Source: Saposhnikovia divaricata
Taxonomy: Eukaryota > Streptophyta > Magnoliopsida > Apiales > Apiaceae
DNA length: 64,000 bases
NCBI GenBank assembly: GCA_036435485.1
Contig: CM071597.1
Location: 51,009,881 to 51,073,880, forward strand
Direction: 5' to 3'
The position numbers and the translations under genes are program-made. This document shows positions 43,907 through 55,935 of the stretch, in pieces (within the stretch, counting starts at the first letter, position 1; the number at the start of each line of letters is the position of its first letter). Under the pieces are notes generated by a model. That model was not told the DNA's origin and did no database searches. It saw only the letters and a list, made by a program, of their open reading frames with translations.

Positions 43907-45088
43907 TATTAGGTCCCAAAGTATCGTAGAAGGGGGGTTGAATACGATACTACCAAAAAAAATAATTCCGAGAATATATCTTTATTGATAATAAACTCGA
44001 AGGGGTGTTACAACTTCTAATCCAATGGATTAGCTTCAAAACCTGAACGGATAGTTTAGGCACGAGGACCTTCTACCCGACACTTCCTAAAAGCGGGCTA
44101 AGCCGACTTTCCTACTAGATGGACTGTCTAGCAGCTTACGCTCCTAAGGATAGTTTAGGCACGAGGACCTTCTACACGACACTTCCTGAAAGCGGGCTAA
44201 GCCGGCTTTCCTACTAGATGGACTGTCTAGCAGCTTACACAGAGAAGATATAAGAGAGAGAAGAGAGAGTTGTGTGCTGAGGTGTGTTTTGAAATAAAAT
44301 ACAATAGGCCTATTTATAGATTATAGAAAGTCACTATTTGACACTATTCCAACAACCCCAAATAGTAACCGAGCACTATTCCAACAACCCCCAAATAGTA
44401 ACCGGACACTATTTCACCAACCCCAAATAGTAACCGGGCACTATTACACCAACTCCAAATAGTAACCATGCATAGTAACTTTGCATAGTAACTACGCATA
44501 GTAATACTATTTTTGTATCTCTTGGGCTTCTTTCTTCTGTTTTATTCTGCTGTTTTAATTCATCTCTGAAAATAATTCAAGTACTAGATTAATTTAATTA
44601 TTTTTTATATATAATTAATTAATCTGTTACTTATTTAATTTTCAGAGAGTAAATTAATTTTTGACAATACCTTGAAATATTATGTCTGTCCTTGATCGTT
44701 AATAGGCTTTGGCAATTCTTTCTATAAATTAATGTGTTGATCCTTCTCGTATGTGCTGACACTTAGTGCGCTGGTTTGGTTCACAAAGTGACTAGCACTG
44801 ATCTTGATCTTCACACCTTCGTTACATTCCAATTGATTAGCCTGTAGCAGTATCTTCAAATTATGTAAATACATGGAATCTTTTTGGCTCTTCAACTGAA
44901 TCATCTATACATCTTATTCTATCACTAAGGCTTGAACATGTTAATGAACTTCTTTCAGCGACTTGATCCTTGTTGGTGCCTGTTCTTCAAATTTCACGAT
45001 CCCTGTATAGATTTAATATTATTTATCTTTTATCCTAGTTGAGTTATATATATCCTCTATTACATATTACATTACATTATGCTTAACA
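43907..45088 (-). mobile_element. Copia D LTR (about 1182 bp), flanked by pol/ORF3 and by gag
   Basis: Minus-strand TGTTAAGC starts after the purine tract at 45089-45101. The other end, CCTAATA, adjoins the primer site. So the same LTR has the 3' end of one element upstream and the 5' start of an element downstream. TATAAATA (minus) lies at 44311-44318. A 99-bp tandem duplication follows at 44049-44238. Confidence 0.82.
44049..44238 (-). repeat. 99-bp tandem duplication in Copia D LTR, hairpin leader module
   Basis: Two copies (starting 44049 and 44148) of GGATAGTTTAGGCACGAGGA...CTAGCAGCTTAC. Each holds an imperfect palindrome GAAAGCGGGCTAAGCC/GGCTTTC and a perfect CTAGA-TGGACTG-TCTAG stem. 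It lies downstream of the TATA box in the direction of transcription. Confidence 0.85.
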
Positions 45089-45101
45089 ATCTCCCCCTAT
45101 T
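45089..45101 (-). other. Copia D polypurine tract
   Basis: ATAGGGGGAGAT on the minus strand directly before the LTR start. Confidence 0.8.
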
Positions 45102-45319
45102 TGATTGTTAGGGTTTGACAATCAAATCCCTAAAGGATAACTCAACTGATACAACAAAAATAAAATACAAAGATAAATAATATTAAAGCGCATTCTGGAT
45201 CATATATATACATTTTCCATATTTCTAAAATTAACCAAGTTTAAGACAATTGTTCCTTTAGACTGAACATATCTTCAAGTTTGCCTTTGCTTCCTTTCCA
45301 TATAGCACTAATACTCCCA

Positions 45320-47415
45320 TTAGCTTTTCCTTTCCCAAAATAAAGTTAATTCCGTGTCAACAGCCTTTTCCTTGCCCTTATTACGCCTAGTAGCTTCTTG
45401 CCCATCCACCTTCTCCCCCTCAGTTGGGTTATCCTCCAGAATAGTATGATGTGGAGTTGGTAAATTGGACGAAGCTGTCTTCACCAAGAAATTAATTGCA
45501 TGACTAAACTGGGCTGCCATGGAACTTAATTGAACCTGGAATGCATCATGTTGAATAATTTTCAAATTTTTGATTTCTACAATGGACTTACAGATATTTG
45601 ACAACTCTTTCTCCATTGTTTGGACCCGTGTAAGGAGTCTGTTGTATTCCTTTCTGGTTACAGGTGCATGTGGTTGAGTAGGTTGCTCACTCATACGTTC
45701 TGCAGGTGTTTCACTCAACACTCTATATTCACTCAGTTTAGTGGTTTGGGTTACACTTACATGTTCTGTTTGTGTTTCCCTCAACTCTCTTCCAGAGCTT
45801 CCACCGAGATGTGTACCTGCAAATGAAATCATCCTAGCCCCTTTTTTAGAGGTCACAGATGGTGCAATGAAAGTTCGTGAGCTTCCGTCCTTGCGTGAAG
45901 CGAGTTGCCGACCACCGGTAAATCTCAAAAGAGATCCAGAGATTTTCCCTCTGGGTGATTAAACTTGAATCGATTAAATGGCACAAAACCCAAGTTTCCC
46001 TCGTATGTCTGTGAAGACACTTGGTTCATAAAAGAACCACCTACCGATGGATCTTTCCGTAAAATGGAAGATTCACCGACAGTTATTGAGGTAGGTAATT
46101 CCACCTCGGATGCCTGTGAAGGCATTTTATCTTTAGAAAGATCATCAACCACTCTTATGTTCTGTGAAATGGAATTCAAGATAGTTGCGCCCGTCAATTC
46201 AACCTCATTTACATTTTCACTCATTGGATAAGGAAGAATTGTTTCACTAACAGTTGTCGTTACCTCAGGTTCATTGGGTTTACTCCGTTTAGAATGAGGT
46301 AGAGCGGCTGATGTAACTAACTCCTTATGTGGTGTAGCTGAGGCACTATCTCCCTCAAAAGTGTTGATGTATGGTCGTTTAATTGACAATTGAGGTGTAG
46401 GAGTTTGTTGTGTTTGTGTTTCCATTTGTAGAATGGGCTCTTCGACCTGTGTTAGAGTCGATGGGATTTCCAGCTCTTGGTCGGGTAAGATGGCCACTAG
46501 GGGCTGTAGAAACTGTATTTCCTGTGACACAACAGGGAATACAGAGGTTGGAATAGCAGGGATTGAAATATTACCTTGTCGTATACCTGCTCTCACTGGT
46601 CTTGGTAACAACGGAAGTGGGACAGTCTTTAGATATTCAGTTAGGACTGTAGGCACATCCGTATAGTTCTTTTTGCTTATGTAATTAATTACATTCGTCT
46701 TCATGTAAGAACATTCCAACTTTTGACCATTTTCCAAGCGTACCCTGTCTTCATCATTCAAAAAATCATTTAATATTAACTGTAGAAACCTTGGATATAG
46801 ACATTTGACATTTTGAGTCAGAGCATCTCTTGTTCCCAAGTGTTTCATCTTTAAAATGATTTGACCAAGCACTATTTTTCCAATATTAATCCTCAAATTA
46901 TTGGCGACCGCATACCCTATTTTTTGAATAAATTCAGGTATTCGATCTTGATTTATTCTATCTGAGGAAAAAACATGGTTAAGAGTGTGAAAGAAGAAAT
47001 TCCAATACTGGGTTAGAAACGTTCTAGAAAGATTACCAGTATTGAAATTGTCATCTTGGTACCTTATAAAACGAAAGAACATTTCAATTTGTTCAGGTGT
47101 AGGATCAGAAACAAGATTTTCCATAGGAAAATGAAGAATTTGACTAACATCTCGTTCAGTGACCCTAATCGACCTACCAAACAGTCGATATGTGATTGCA
47201 CACCCTTCCTGTCCAGAAGTGTTAACCGAACTGCAATATATTTCACGCAATGCATCATGGTTAAGCTGCACTGGTGTAACTAAAGCATAACGAATTAATG
47301 AATGTTCATTCAGAAATTGTGTCCAAGCCCGAAATTGCTCATCAAGAATGGTTTCGATTTGCAGAATGGAAATAGGATTAACTTTAGCAATTAAAAAGCT
47401 TCCATGCAATGCCAT
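45320..47415 (-). pseudogene. Copia D: SIRE-type ORF3, one frameshift
   Basis: The frame begins at MALHGSFLIAKVN (47415) and runs about 496 codons to 45925. A second frame continues from about 45928 to 45320 with coherent sequence (RFTGGRQLASRKDG), so one base was lost in the AAAA run at 45942-45945. The N-terminal half is globular (ITYRLFGRSIRVTERDVSQILHF, TQYWNFFFHTLNHVF, KCLYPRFLQLILNDFL), the middle is Pro/Thr-rich, and the end has a short coiled coil (RLLTRVQTMEKELSNI). It matches the third ORF of SIRE/Maximus Copia elements in asterids. Such ORFs are often called envelope-like, but I see no signal peptide or membrane segment. Function unknown. Confidence 0.78.
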
Positions 47416-48032
47416 TTTCAAAACTTTGAGGAAATTCAAAAACAAGGGTTAGTTTTTATAAAGGATGATGTATAACGCAAGAATATGAGATCTGATTTCC
47501 GATCAAAGCTCGAAATATTCAGCAATCGTGTGTATATGCTCTGTATATCTGAAAAATGATGATGTTAAACACAAACAAAAACTCATCATTTATAAGGTTT
47601 CAAGGTTTAGTGGGTTAGGTGTGATAGTGACAGGTTATGTTGAAAAAATAACACCGTTCAATAATTTCTCACCTAACAACCTAATTAACCGAAAAAAATC
47701 TTATCACTAAAACTTGTCAGCCGAAAAACATCTTATCACCGAAACCTATCAGCCTATACACATATACACATATTTAATACTTCTAATTATTATGGATTTA
47801 AAAATAATCACGCAGTAAATCAAGAATTAATCCACAATAATCAGATAAACTCAGAGTTAAATAGACATAAAATTAACAAAATATCATTAATTGATATATG
47901 TCAATAAAATATTTATTTAATTATGCTACAATGATATCTCCAGAATAATCATGCAGATAAGCAAATAAAACAAACAAAATCCAGAGAATGAAATTCACTG
48001 GCTGCAACAAATTGAACATACATTATAAAAGA
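47416..48032 (-). other. Spacer between Copia D pol and ORF3
   Basis: AT-rich, non-coding. Short repeats of CTTATCACTRAAACYTRTCAGCC occur at about 47700-47750. No splice site for ORF3 could be fixed. Confidence 0.45.
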
Positions 48033-49434
48033 TCATGTGAAATTTAACATACCAAGCTCACTTACCAACCTTGAAAAGGTTGCTTCATCCAAAGTTTTAG
48101 TAAAAATGTCTGCCAACTATTTTTCACTAGGAACAAAATGCAGTTCCACAGTGCCTTTCATCACATGCTCCCTGATGAAATGGTATCTGATGTCTATGTG
48201 CTTGGTTCTAGAATGCTGCACTGGATTATGTGATATTGCAATTGCACTAGTGTTATCACAGAAAATTGGGATCTTTTCAACGTTAACTCCATAGTCAAGT
48301 AGTTGATTTCTCATTCATAGAATTTGTGAACAACAACTCCCAGCTGTTATGTATTCAGCCTCTGCAGTTGAGGTAGATACTGAGTTATGCTTCTTACTGA
48401 ACCATGAGACCAGCTTGTTTCCCAAGAATTGACAGGTTCCTGTGGTAGTTTTTCTATCCATTTTGCAACCTGCATAATCTGCATATGAGTAACCAATTAG
48501 ATCAAAACCAGAATCTCTAGGGTACCAAATGCCAAGGTTTGGTGTTCCCTTGAGATATCTGAAAATCCTTTTAATAGCTACTAAGTGAGATTCCCTAGGA
48601 TCAGCTTGAAATCTAGCACATAAACATGTAGCAAACATAATATCAGGTCTACTAGCTGTTATGTATAAAAGAGATCCAACCATGCCCCTGTAGCTTGTCA
48701 TGTCCACCTTCTTTTCCTTAGTATTCAGTTCAAGCTTTGTGGCAGTGGCCATGGGTGTTTTTGCAGAAGAGCAATCTGCTAAATCAAACCTTTTTAAAAG
48801 ATCATAAATGTATTTTGTTTGACTTATAAAAATTCCCTCATTCACTTGTTTAACTTGTAAACCAAGAAAATAAGTTAATTCACCCATCATACTCATTTCA
48901 TATCTACTTTGCATGAGTTTGGCAAATCTTTTGCAAAGTTTCTCATCTGTAGACCCAAATATTATATCATCTACATAAATTTGGACAAGTATCATAGAGC
49001 CATTGACATTTCTATAAAAGAGAGTTTTATCAATAGTACCTCGAATGAAGTGATTCTCTATAAGGAACTGTGAGAGTGTGTCATACCAGGCTCTAGGTGC
49101 TTGCTTCAGGCCATAGAGTGCTTTGAGTAGAAAGAACACATATTCTGGAAAGTCTGGATCTTCAAAACCAGGCGGTTGACTAACATACACCTCCTCCTCC
49201 TCCTGAATACCATTCAGAAATGCACTCTTGACATCCATTTGATAGACTTTGAAATTGGCATGCGCTGCATAGGCCAGGAAGATCCTTATTGCTTCTAACC
49301 TTGCCAGTGGAGCAAAGGTTTCTTCAAAATCAATTCCTTCCTCTTGACAGTAGCCTTTAGCAACTAATCTAGCTTTATTCCTTGTGACTATGCCATTCTC
49401 ATCCATCTTGTTCTTGAATACCCACTTAGTGTGC
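48033..49434 (-). pseudogene. Copia D: reverse transcriptase and RNase H
   Basis: The minus strand reads RLVAKGYCQEEGIDFEETFAP, YQMDVKSAFLNG, KALYGLKQAPRAWYD, the catalytic YVDDIIFGS, then RNase H (DYAGCKMDRKTTTGTCQFLG, STSTAEAEYI, CDNTSAIAISHNPVQHSRTKHIDIRYHF). It has in-frame stops TGA at 48315-48317 and TAG at 48117-48119 before the natural end near 48033. Upstream of VFKNKMDENG the frame is lost at 49434, where foreign sequence begins. Gag, protease and integrase of this copy are absent. Confidence 0.9.
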
Positions 49435-49531
49435 TAAAGCCAAAACTGTCATTCCGTCCTTGTCACCATCCTAGTTCTTCCTTCCAGCATTTATTCCTTG
49501 TGACTATGCCATTCTCATCCATCTTGTTCTT
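49374..49531. repeat. Local scrambled duplications at the pol break
   Basis: A 40-base piece of pol (49374-49413, TTTATTCCTTGTGACTATGC...) is repeated at 49490-49531. A 64-base piece at 49430-49493 (GTGCTAAAGCCAAAACTGTC...) is repeated at 50400-50464. The pieces alternate, as after template switching. Confidence 0.8.
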
Positions 49532-49553
49532 TAGCACACTTTCTGTCATTTGA

Positions 49554-50385
49554 TGCACGTACACCGGTACAGGTCTGCTCCTCGAACGAGATATTCTCCA
49601 AGAAAAAGGCCAATCTTCTTCAAGACGGGGGATTTGACCATGTATAGTGCACTGGTGAGTGGGGTGTGATGGCATTGTTGCATGTTATGTGTGCAATATG
49701 CAGAGAGAATTGGACTGCGTATTGGATGTGTTACCTAATTCCCAGAACACTGCTAGGGTTTTGGAACTGTTGCTAGTTAACTGGACCACTTTCGATCATA
49801 GTGAATCCAAAGCTATTGGGACCACTTTTTACGAATATTAAGAGCACAAGTGTGAGAATTCGGATCAAAATTTGACTATCTTTTGTTATTAAAAAAAATG
49901 GGGTCTAACTCTGAATTCTTATTGAAATAAGATCAAATACGGAACAGCTTGAATAATTTAAGAGCAAACTCGTTGTTAAAATATGTGTTCCGTATTCGAT
50001 CTTATTTCAATAAGAATTCAGAGTTAGACCCCATTTTTTTTTAATAACAAAAAATAGTCAAATTTTGATCTGAATTCTCACACTTGTGCATGTGCTCTTC
50101 ATATTCGTAAAAAGTGGTCCCAATAGCTTTGGATTCACTATGATCGATAGTGGTCCAGTTAACTAGCAACAGTTCCAAAACCCAATCAGTGTTCTGGGAA
50201 TTAGGTAACACATCCAATAAGCAGTCCAATTCTCTCTGCATATTGCACACCTAACATGCAATAATGCCATCACACCCCACTCACCAGTGCGCTATACATG
50301 GTCAAATCCCCCGTCTGGAAGAAGATTGGCCTTTTTCTTGGAGAATATCTCGTTCGAGGAGCAGACATGTAACGGTGTACGTGCA
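49554..50385. repeat. Large inverted repeat, about 395-bp arms, 39-bp spacer
   Basis: 49554-49946 is repeated in reverse at 49986-50385 with a few percent differences and small indels (for example TGCACGTACACC against GGTGTACGTGCA, and GAAATAAGATCAAATACGG near the centre). The outer arm contains the gag end of Copia E. Both arms also carry an unrecognised segment with AGAGAATTGGACTGC. The whole could fold into a very long hairpin. Confidence 0.9.
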
Positions 50386-51008
50386 TTAAACGAGAGAAAG
50401 TGTGCTAAAGCCAAAACTGTCATTCCGTCCTTGTCACCATCCTGGTTCTTCCTTCCAGCATTTGACAAAAGTTCTGACTGAACCTCCTCCATTTTTAACG
50501 TGTCCTTTCCGTACAAAATGGTTGTGACCAAATGATCGAATGAATTCGGAAGCGAAGTAAGAAGAATAAGGGCCTTATCTTCTTCCTTCAATTTTACATC
50601 AACCTTTTCAAGTTGATCAACAATACCATTAAACACATTCATGTGCTCAATAACATTGCCTTGAGCTGCCATCTTCAGCTTGTATAACTCACGCTTCAGA
50701 TTTAACTTTGTAGTCAAGTTCTTCCCGAGATACAATGTCTCCAACTTTGACCATAATTCCTTCAGCGTGCTTTTGTTAACAACATTATTGATAATGTTAT
50801 CAGTAATGCATAGTCTGATGGTACTCATGCATTGCAACTCAGCATCCTCCCAATCTTCATCGCTCATCTTTGTTGGCTTTCCCTCCTTCCATTTCAAAGC
50901 CCTTGCTAGCTTCTGTTGGGTTAGGATATCTTTTACCCTTCTCTGCCAAAGAGTAAAACTTCCTTTACCATCATATGGAGTCACCTTGAATCCTCAAATA
51001 CTTGCCAT
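50292..51008 (-). pseudogene. Copia E: gag fragment
   Basis: The true ATG is at 51008, but codon 5 is TGA (50994-50996). Beyond it the frame is open to 50292: DGKGSFTLWQRRVKDILTQQ, LCITDNIINNVVN, ELWSKLETLYLGKNL, LTSLPNSFDHLVTTILYGKD. This is a Copia gag (DUF4219/UBN2 type). It stops inside the inverted repeat and the zinc knuckle is missing. Confidence 0.85.
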
Positions 51009-51166
51009 GATCCCAATTTGCACACACAAACCAATCCAAACAACTAAATCAATTGGCCAGGTAAGTGTAGGAAACAATGGGAGCACTTCCGTCAAAACTG
51101 TGCCAAATTAGACAACCACTTTTCTTAACGACTTGCCTTCGGCACCAATAATTTAGACACAACTAA

Positions 51167-51177
51167 CTCTGATGCCA
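51167..51177 (-). other. Copia E primer binding site
   Basis: Minus-strand TGGCATCAGAG, one base off the tRNA-Met complement, two bases from the LTR. Confidence 0.75.
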
Positions 51178-51179
51178 AC

Positions 51180-51849
51180 TGTTAGGAATCTGCCCGATTT
51201 CCGGCGAATGCGGAAGCGATTTGGTAAATATGTGTGCTTAGATCCCACAAATATACGTGATAGTAATGAAGCAATAAACCAACAATACAGTAAAAGAGAC
51301 AAGAGATTTAACGTGGTTCGGCCCAGCCTACATCCACAAGAGCAACAACTTCACACTAGATAAAAGAGATTACGATATCCGGGTATCTGGTCCCTGAATT
51401 TCATACAAAAATTCAGCCCTACAATACCTATTATGTATATCCCCAACTCACTGAAGTGTTTATCTCAAAACCTCCCCCTATCACTGTTTCCCGACAACCT
51501 TTCCTTCTCCCCCTCTCCCAACCCGGACAGTGCCACACAACCTAATAGAAAGACCCCTGCAGCGGGACCACCTCCGATGGCTGTAGTCAGACCCAAGTAC
51601 CCTAAGGAATAGTTTAGGCACGAGGACCTTCTATCCCGACACTTTCTGAAAGCGGGCTAAACCGGCTCCCCTACTTGACGGACTATCTAGCAGCTATATA
51701 GAGAGAGAAGAGAGAATTTTGGTGTGTTTGATAATGAAGGAGAAGAGGGGTATTTATAGATGAGAAGATGTAGTAGGTGGGGGGTTGGTGGAGTTTGGTT
51801 GGTGAAGAGAAGGTTGGTGAAAAGAGTTGGAAAGATCTGCTGCCTAACA
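51180..51849 (-). mobile_element. Copia E 5' LTR (670 bp)
   Basis: TGTTAGG at the left and CCTAACA at the right are perfect inverted ends. It has TATAAATA (minus) at 51751-51758 and TTAACGTGGTTCGG near 51309. At 51605-51696 it has a single copy of the GATAGTTTAGGCACGAGGACC module found twice in the Copia D LTR. The partner LTR is absent. Confidence 0.82.
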
Positions 51850-52136
51850 CAGTCCACCACTAACCACTATCATCACCGATAATCACCCCCGTCGCCACCA
51901 ATACTCACCATACTGTTCAAACAACAGAACGAAAATATGAAAAAAAAATCAAATCGGAATCCTAGTTTTAGATGTGAAATCGATGGGTAATGGAGAAAGA
52001 GTGAAGGTCAACCAAAATTTTGTATCGGAATTTAATCGGATATAGTGGTTGAAAAGAACGGGGAGAGAGAGATATGGGAAAGTGGGCGGGTTAAATGGTG
52101 GGGGATGGGAAAGTGGGTGGGTTGAAATATTATAAT
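51850..52136. other. Short non-coding stretch between elements
   Basis: Old flanking DNA with GGGAAAGTGGGYGGGTT written twice (about 52077-52130). No gene seen. Confidence 0.5.
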
Positions 52137-52141
52137 GCATA

Positions 52142-53448
52142 TGATGGGTATAATTAACTATAACAACAATGAGGCAGTGATATATATTAAAACAAGAACA
52201 GGCATATAACCAATTAAAAAAACAAATCACGAAGGCATAAACAAGAGAATAATCAGAGACTGTAATTAATGAGAAAAGCAAGAACAACTTATCTCCCACA
52301 GAAGCGTTTAGCAATACTGATAAGATAATGAACAGCTGAGTCACCAAGCCCTTCGAGAAGACTTGGCTGTTCTTGAAGAGATTATTGCCCCACTTACGTT
52401 GTGATTGGGTTGCAGCAATATCGCTTCCAGGATAAAATAGCACAGATCAATGGGTTTACAAATACTCCAATGATCAACAGCGACCAGCACCTCAATTCGC
52501 CTGAGAATTATGTATATAATCTATATGTGTTGTGAGAGAACAGAGAAAGAAGAAAACAGATAGGGTTTCTATCCTTAGGACATATCGTTTTGTTAATGTT
52601 CTATTCTGTATATATATACTACCAAAAATAAACGTAACTGATACTCCATAAAAGGAAAGTAAATATTCTGATTTAATTTCATTAACTGCAGCATCAAGAT
52701 TTATTTCAGTTACAGAAGCATCAGGATTTGATCACCGTCAGGATTCGGTACTCATCAGGATCTGATGTCTGTCAGGATCAGGATTCGGTACTCATCAGGA
52801 TCTGATGTCCGTCAGGATTTGGCCCATCAGTATTTGATGTCTAACCAGGTCCATCAGGATTTAATCCAAGTACTGATCCAGTCCATCAGGATTTATCCAA
52901 ATACTGATCCAATCACTATTTCCTGCTGTAAACAAATAAATCTAAAATCAGTTAAAATAAATCAATATTCCAGGTAATAAAATTCCTCGCCCAGATCGCC
53001 TCGCGTACGCGAGACGCCGAGACATTCGCCCAAATCGCCCTTCGACCCGACCCGACCCGACCCGAGTCGTGTCGTGGCGTGGCGTGGCGAGGCGGGCGGT
53101 GGCGGTGCGTGTGTGTGTGTGTGCGTGAGGCTCACACCACAACCATGCACACCCACATGCCTTACTAGTTATACACTACACTTGCACATGGAGCTATACA
53201 AAGCCACCAATCTTTCATTACCAATTCTATGTGGGATACAAGTTATTTCAACTAAATAACCCACATAACCCATATCAAACATCCTTCTTTCAACTCAATT
53301 TATTTACGGATTACACTAAGAAAATGTCTTAGATCCAAACATGAAAGTTTAAGTCCTCATTACAAGGAACAACCTCCACTTGTTAGTTTCTGGAAATTAC
53401 ATCAAGAACATATTATAAATATGCCTCAAACTTTCCATTTTTCTAACA
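52142..53448 (-). repeat. Copia F 3' LTR
   Basis: Ends TGATGGG and TTCTAACA. It contains a degenerate CATCAGGAT(T/C)TGAT tandem array at 52690-52916, CCCGA and GTGGC runs near 53045-53100, a (GT)n tract, and a TATATATA box at 52608-52617 (minus). Confidence 0.93.
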
Positions 53449-53976
53449 ATCCCCCACAAATCCATACAGAAATGCATATCTATCCTCATCATGACTTGTT
53501 TTTCAGAGTAGGTACCCTTCCGGGTTTGAACCCTCCTATGTCCTCTACTTCGATGGCTATCGGATTCAGATGGAATGTTTCACCTTGAATCTTTATCCTT
53601 TTGGTGTAACCATACTCCATAGACGACAACAAGTCAAAGGCTATGGTGCTAATCTACGGCTTTGAGACGTTGATGGTCATGTCTCGATCCTGTTCGTTGA
53701 ATGCTTCAAGGAACAACCCTTTCCTCTAATTGCGACCACACAATTATATTCGCTTAGCTGGGCATCTCCAGAGATGTACTGCTAGCATCTCATCATATGA
53801 CTTGACCCCATTCAGAGTTCAAATAACTCTTGCTATTCTGGCAGTGACAGTACCTTATAGATTTACAGGGGATAGACTCCAGATACGTGAGTATCAATCT
53901 ATGTAGTTAAGGTACAACCAATTCACCCTTACAACTTGTTATTACCACATTGAATACACTTTCGAGGGATCTCCTC
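53449..53976 (-). other. Copia F 3' untranslated region and polypurine tract
   Basis: ATTTGTGGGGGAT (minus, 53449-53461) adjoins the LTR. The rest, up to the RNase H stop at 53977, is non-coding. Confidence 0.65.
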
Positions 53977-54669
53977 TCATGTGTATTGGGTTCCCGCTGT
54001 AGATGAATCATTATGGGCTATTAGTCCTATCCCCAACCTAGACTTAAGGACAACAACATGCTCAAGTCCCTTAGTCAAAGGATCAGCTAGGTTGTGTTGA
54101 GTTCCAATAAACTCAACAGCTATAATCCTTTCAGACATTAGACCCCTTATAGACTTTAGTCTAACTTGGATATGTCTCTTTGTTTTCACATTGTACTTCT
54201 TGCTGTTAATCTTGTCGATAGTTGTACGGCTATCACAATGAACAGCAAAAGCAGGAAGTGGTCGGCTTACTACAGGTAATACTGACATAAGTCCATGTAA
54301 CCATTCAGCCTCTGACCCCGTGGCATCTAATGCACACAACTCAGCCTCAAAAGTAGACCGAGTTATAATAGTCTGTCTAGAAGACTTCCAAGACACTACT
54401 CCACCCGTTAGGGTAAACAGGTATCCAATCACTCCATTGGAACCAGACTTCTTAGCTATCCAACTTGCATCACTATATCCCTCTAGCACTCCAGGAAACC
54501 TCCTGTAATGCAAGCCAAGATAGATGGTGCCTTTTAGATATCTAAGTACTCTTTCAAGAGCATCCCAATGAGTCTTGTTTGGACAGCTTGTATATCTTGC
54601 TAACTTAGACACTGAATATGAAATATCCGGTCTAGTACCATTTGCAAGATACTGCAAACTCCCAATAAT
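53977..54669 (-). pseudogene. Copia F: RNase H
   Basis: Same frame as reverse transcriptase beyond a TAG at 54670-54672. Motifs: GTRPDISYSVSKLARY, LKGTIYLGLHYRR, GYSDASWIAKKSGSNGVIG, STFEAELCALDATGSEAEWL, TKRHIQVRLKSIRGLM, TQHNLADPLTKGL. The catalytic pattern (D, E, D) of Copia RNase H can be followed. Natural end at 53977. Confidence 0.9.
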
Positions 54670-54672
54670 CTA

Positions 54673-55935
54673 AGAATACCTTAACTGAGACACAGGAACT
54701 CCTGAACTATTCTTGACAAGTGCAACTTTAGGATCATAGGGAGTACTCGCGATTCTACAATTTGAATAACCATACTTCTCAAGTATAGATTTCTCTATAT
54801 AATGAGATTGTGACAGGGATATTCCATAAGTTGATTGAGTCAACTTGATACCAAGAATCACACTAGCCTCTCCCATATCCTTCATATCAAAGTGCCTTTT
54901 CAAGAACACTTTTGTCTCGTTAATAATCTCAATATTGGTTCCAAACAATAAAATGTCATCCACGTATAGGCACACAATAATACATTCACTTCCTTTAACC
55001 ATGTAATAGACACACTTGTCACTTTCATTAACTACAAATTCTGATTCTAAAACAGTTTCATCAAACTTTTTATGCCAGTCTCTAGGAGCTTGTTTTAAGC
55101 CATATATAGAATTGATTAACTTACATACTTTCCTTTCATTACCAGAGGCAAAAAATCCTTCAGGCTGATCCATATAAATCTCTTCTTCAAGTTCATCATG
55201 AAGAAAAGCTGTCTTTACATCCATTTGATGGATGATAAGACCATGTACAGAAGCCAATGCTACAAGCATTCGGATTGTTGTCATTCTAGCAACTGGAGAG
55301 TATGTATCAAAGTAATCAATGCCATCCTTTTGCTTAAAGCCCTTAGCTACCAACCTAGCCTTATGCTTATCTATTGAGCCATCCGGGTTCATCTTCCTTT
55401 TGAATACCCATTTACATCCTATAGTAGAACACCCATGAGGTAGATCAACCAACTCCCATGTTCCGTTAGAAACAATAGAGTCAATTTCACTTTTTACAGC
55501 ACCTTTCCAGTACCTTGATTCAGAAAAATCCATGGCATGTCGAAAAGTTAAAGGTTCATCCTCGATATTGTAAGTGATAAAATCACTTCCAAAATCTTTG
55601 ACTACCTTTGCACGCTTACTCCTTCTAGGTTCCTCTACTTCTTCAGGAGTAGAGCTACTACTAGGATCCACCCCCACATTTGTCATCCTTTCCACATGAT
55701 TAGGAATGGAACTCGATGTGTAAGTGGGATCATCATCAGAAATACCCTGAGGTATACCAGTCTTCATAGGGAACACATCCTTAAAGAATGTTGCATCACG
55801 AAATTCAACTATAGTGTTAGCCACTATACCGTCTATGTCAGATTTTAACACTAAAAATCTCATAGCCGTAGTGGTTTCAATATATCCCAGAAAGATGCAA
55901 TCAACAGTTTTCGGCCCTAGTTTCTTTCTCTTGTG
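54673..55935 (-). pseudogene. Copia F: integrase C-terminus and reverse transcriptase
   Basis: In frame after the TAA at 55936-55938. It starts with the integrase tail (KKLGPKTVDCIFLGY), then a Ser/Pro linker, then reverse transcriptase with CKWVFKRKMNPDGSIDKHKARL, MDVKTAFLHDELEEEIYM, SIYGLKQAPRDW, the catalytic YVDDILLFGT and MGEASVILGIKL. It ends at a TAG at 54670. Two single nonsense codons therefore split an otherwise continuous pol. Confidence 0.92.
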
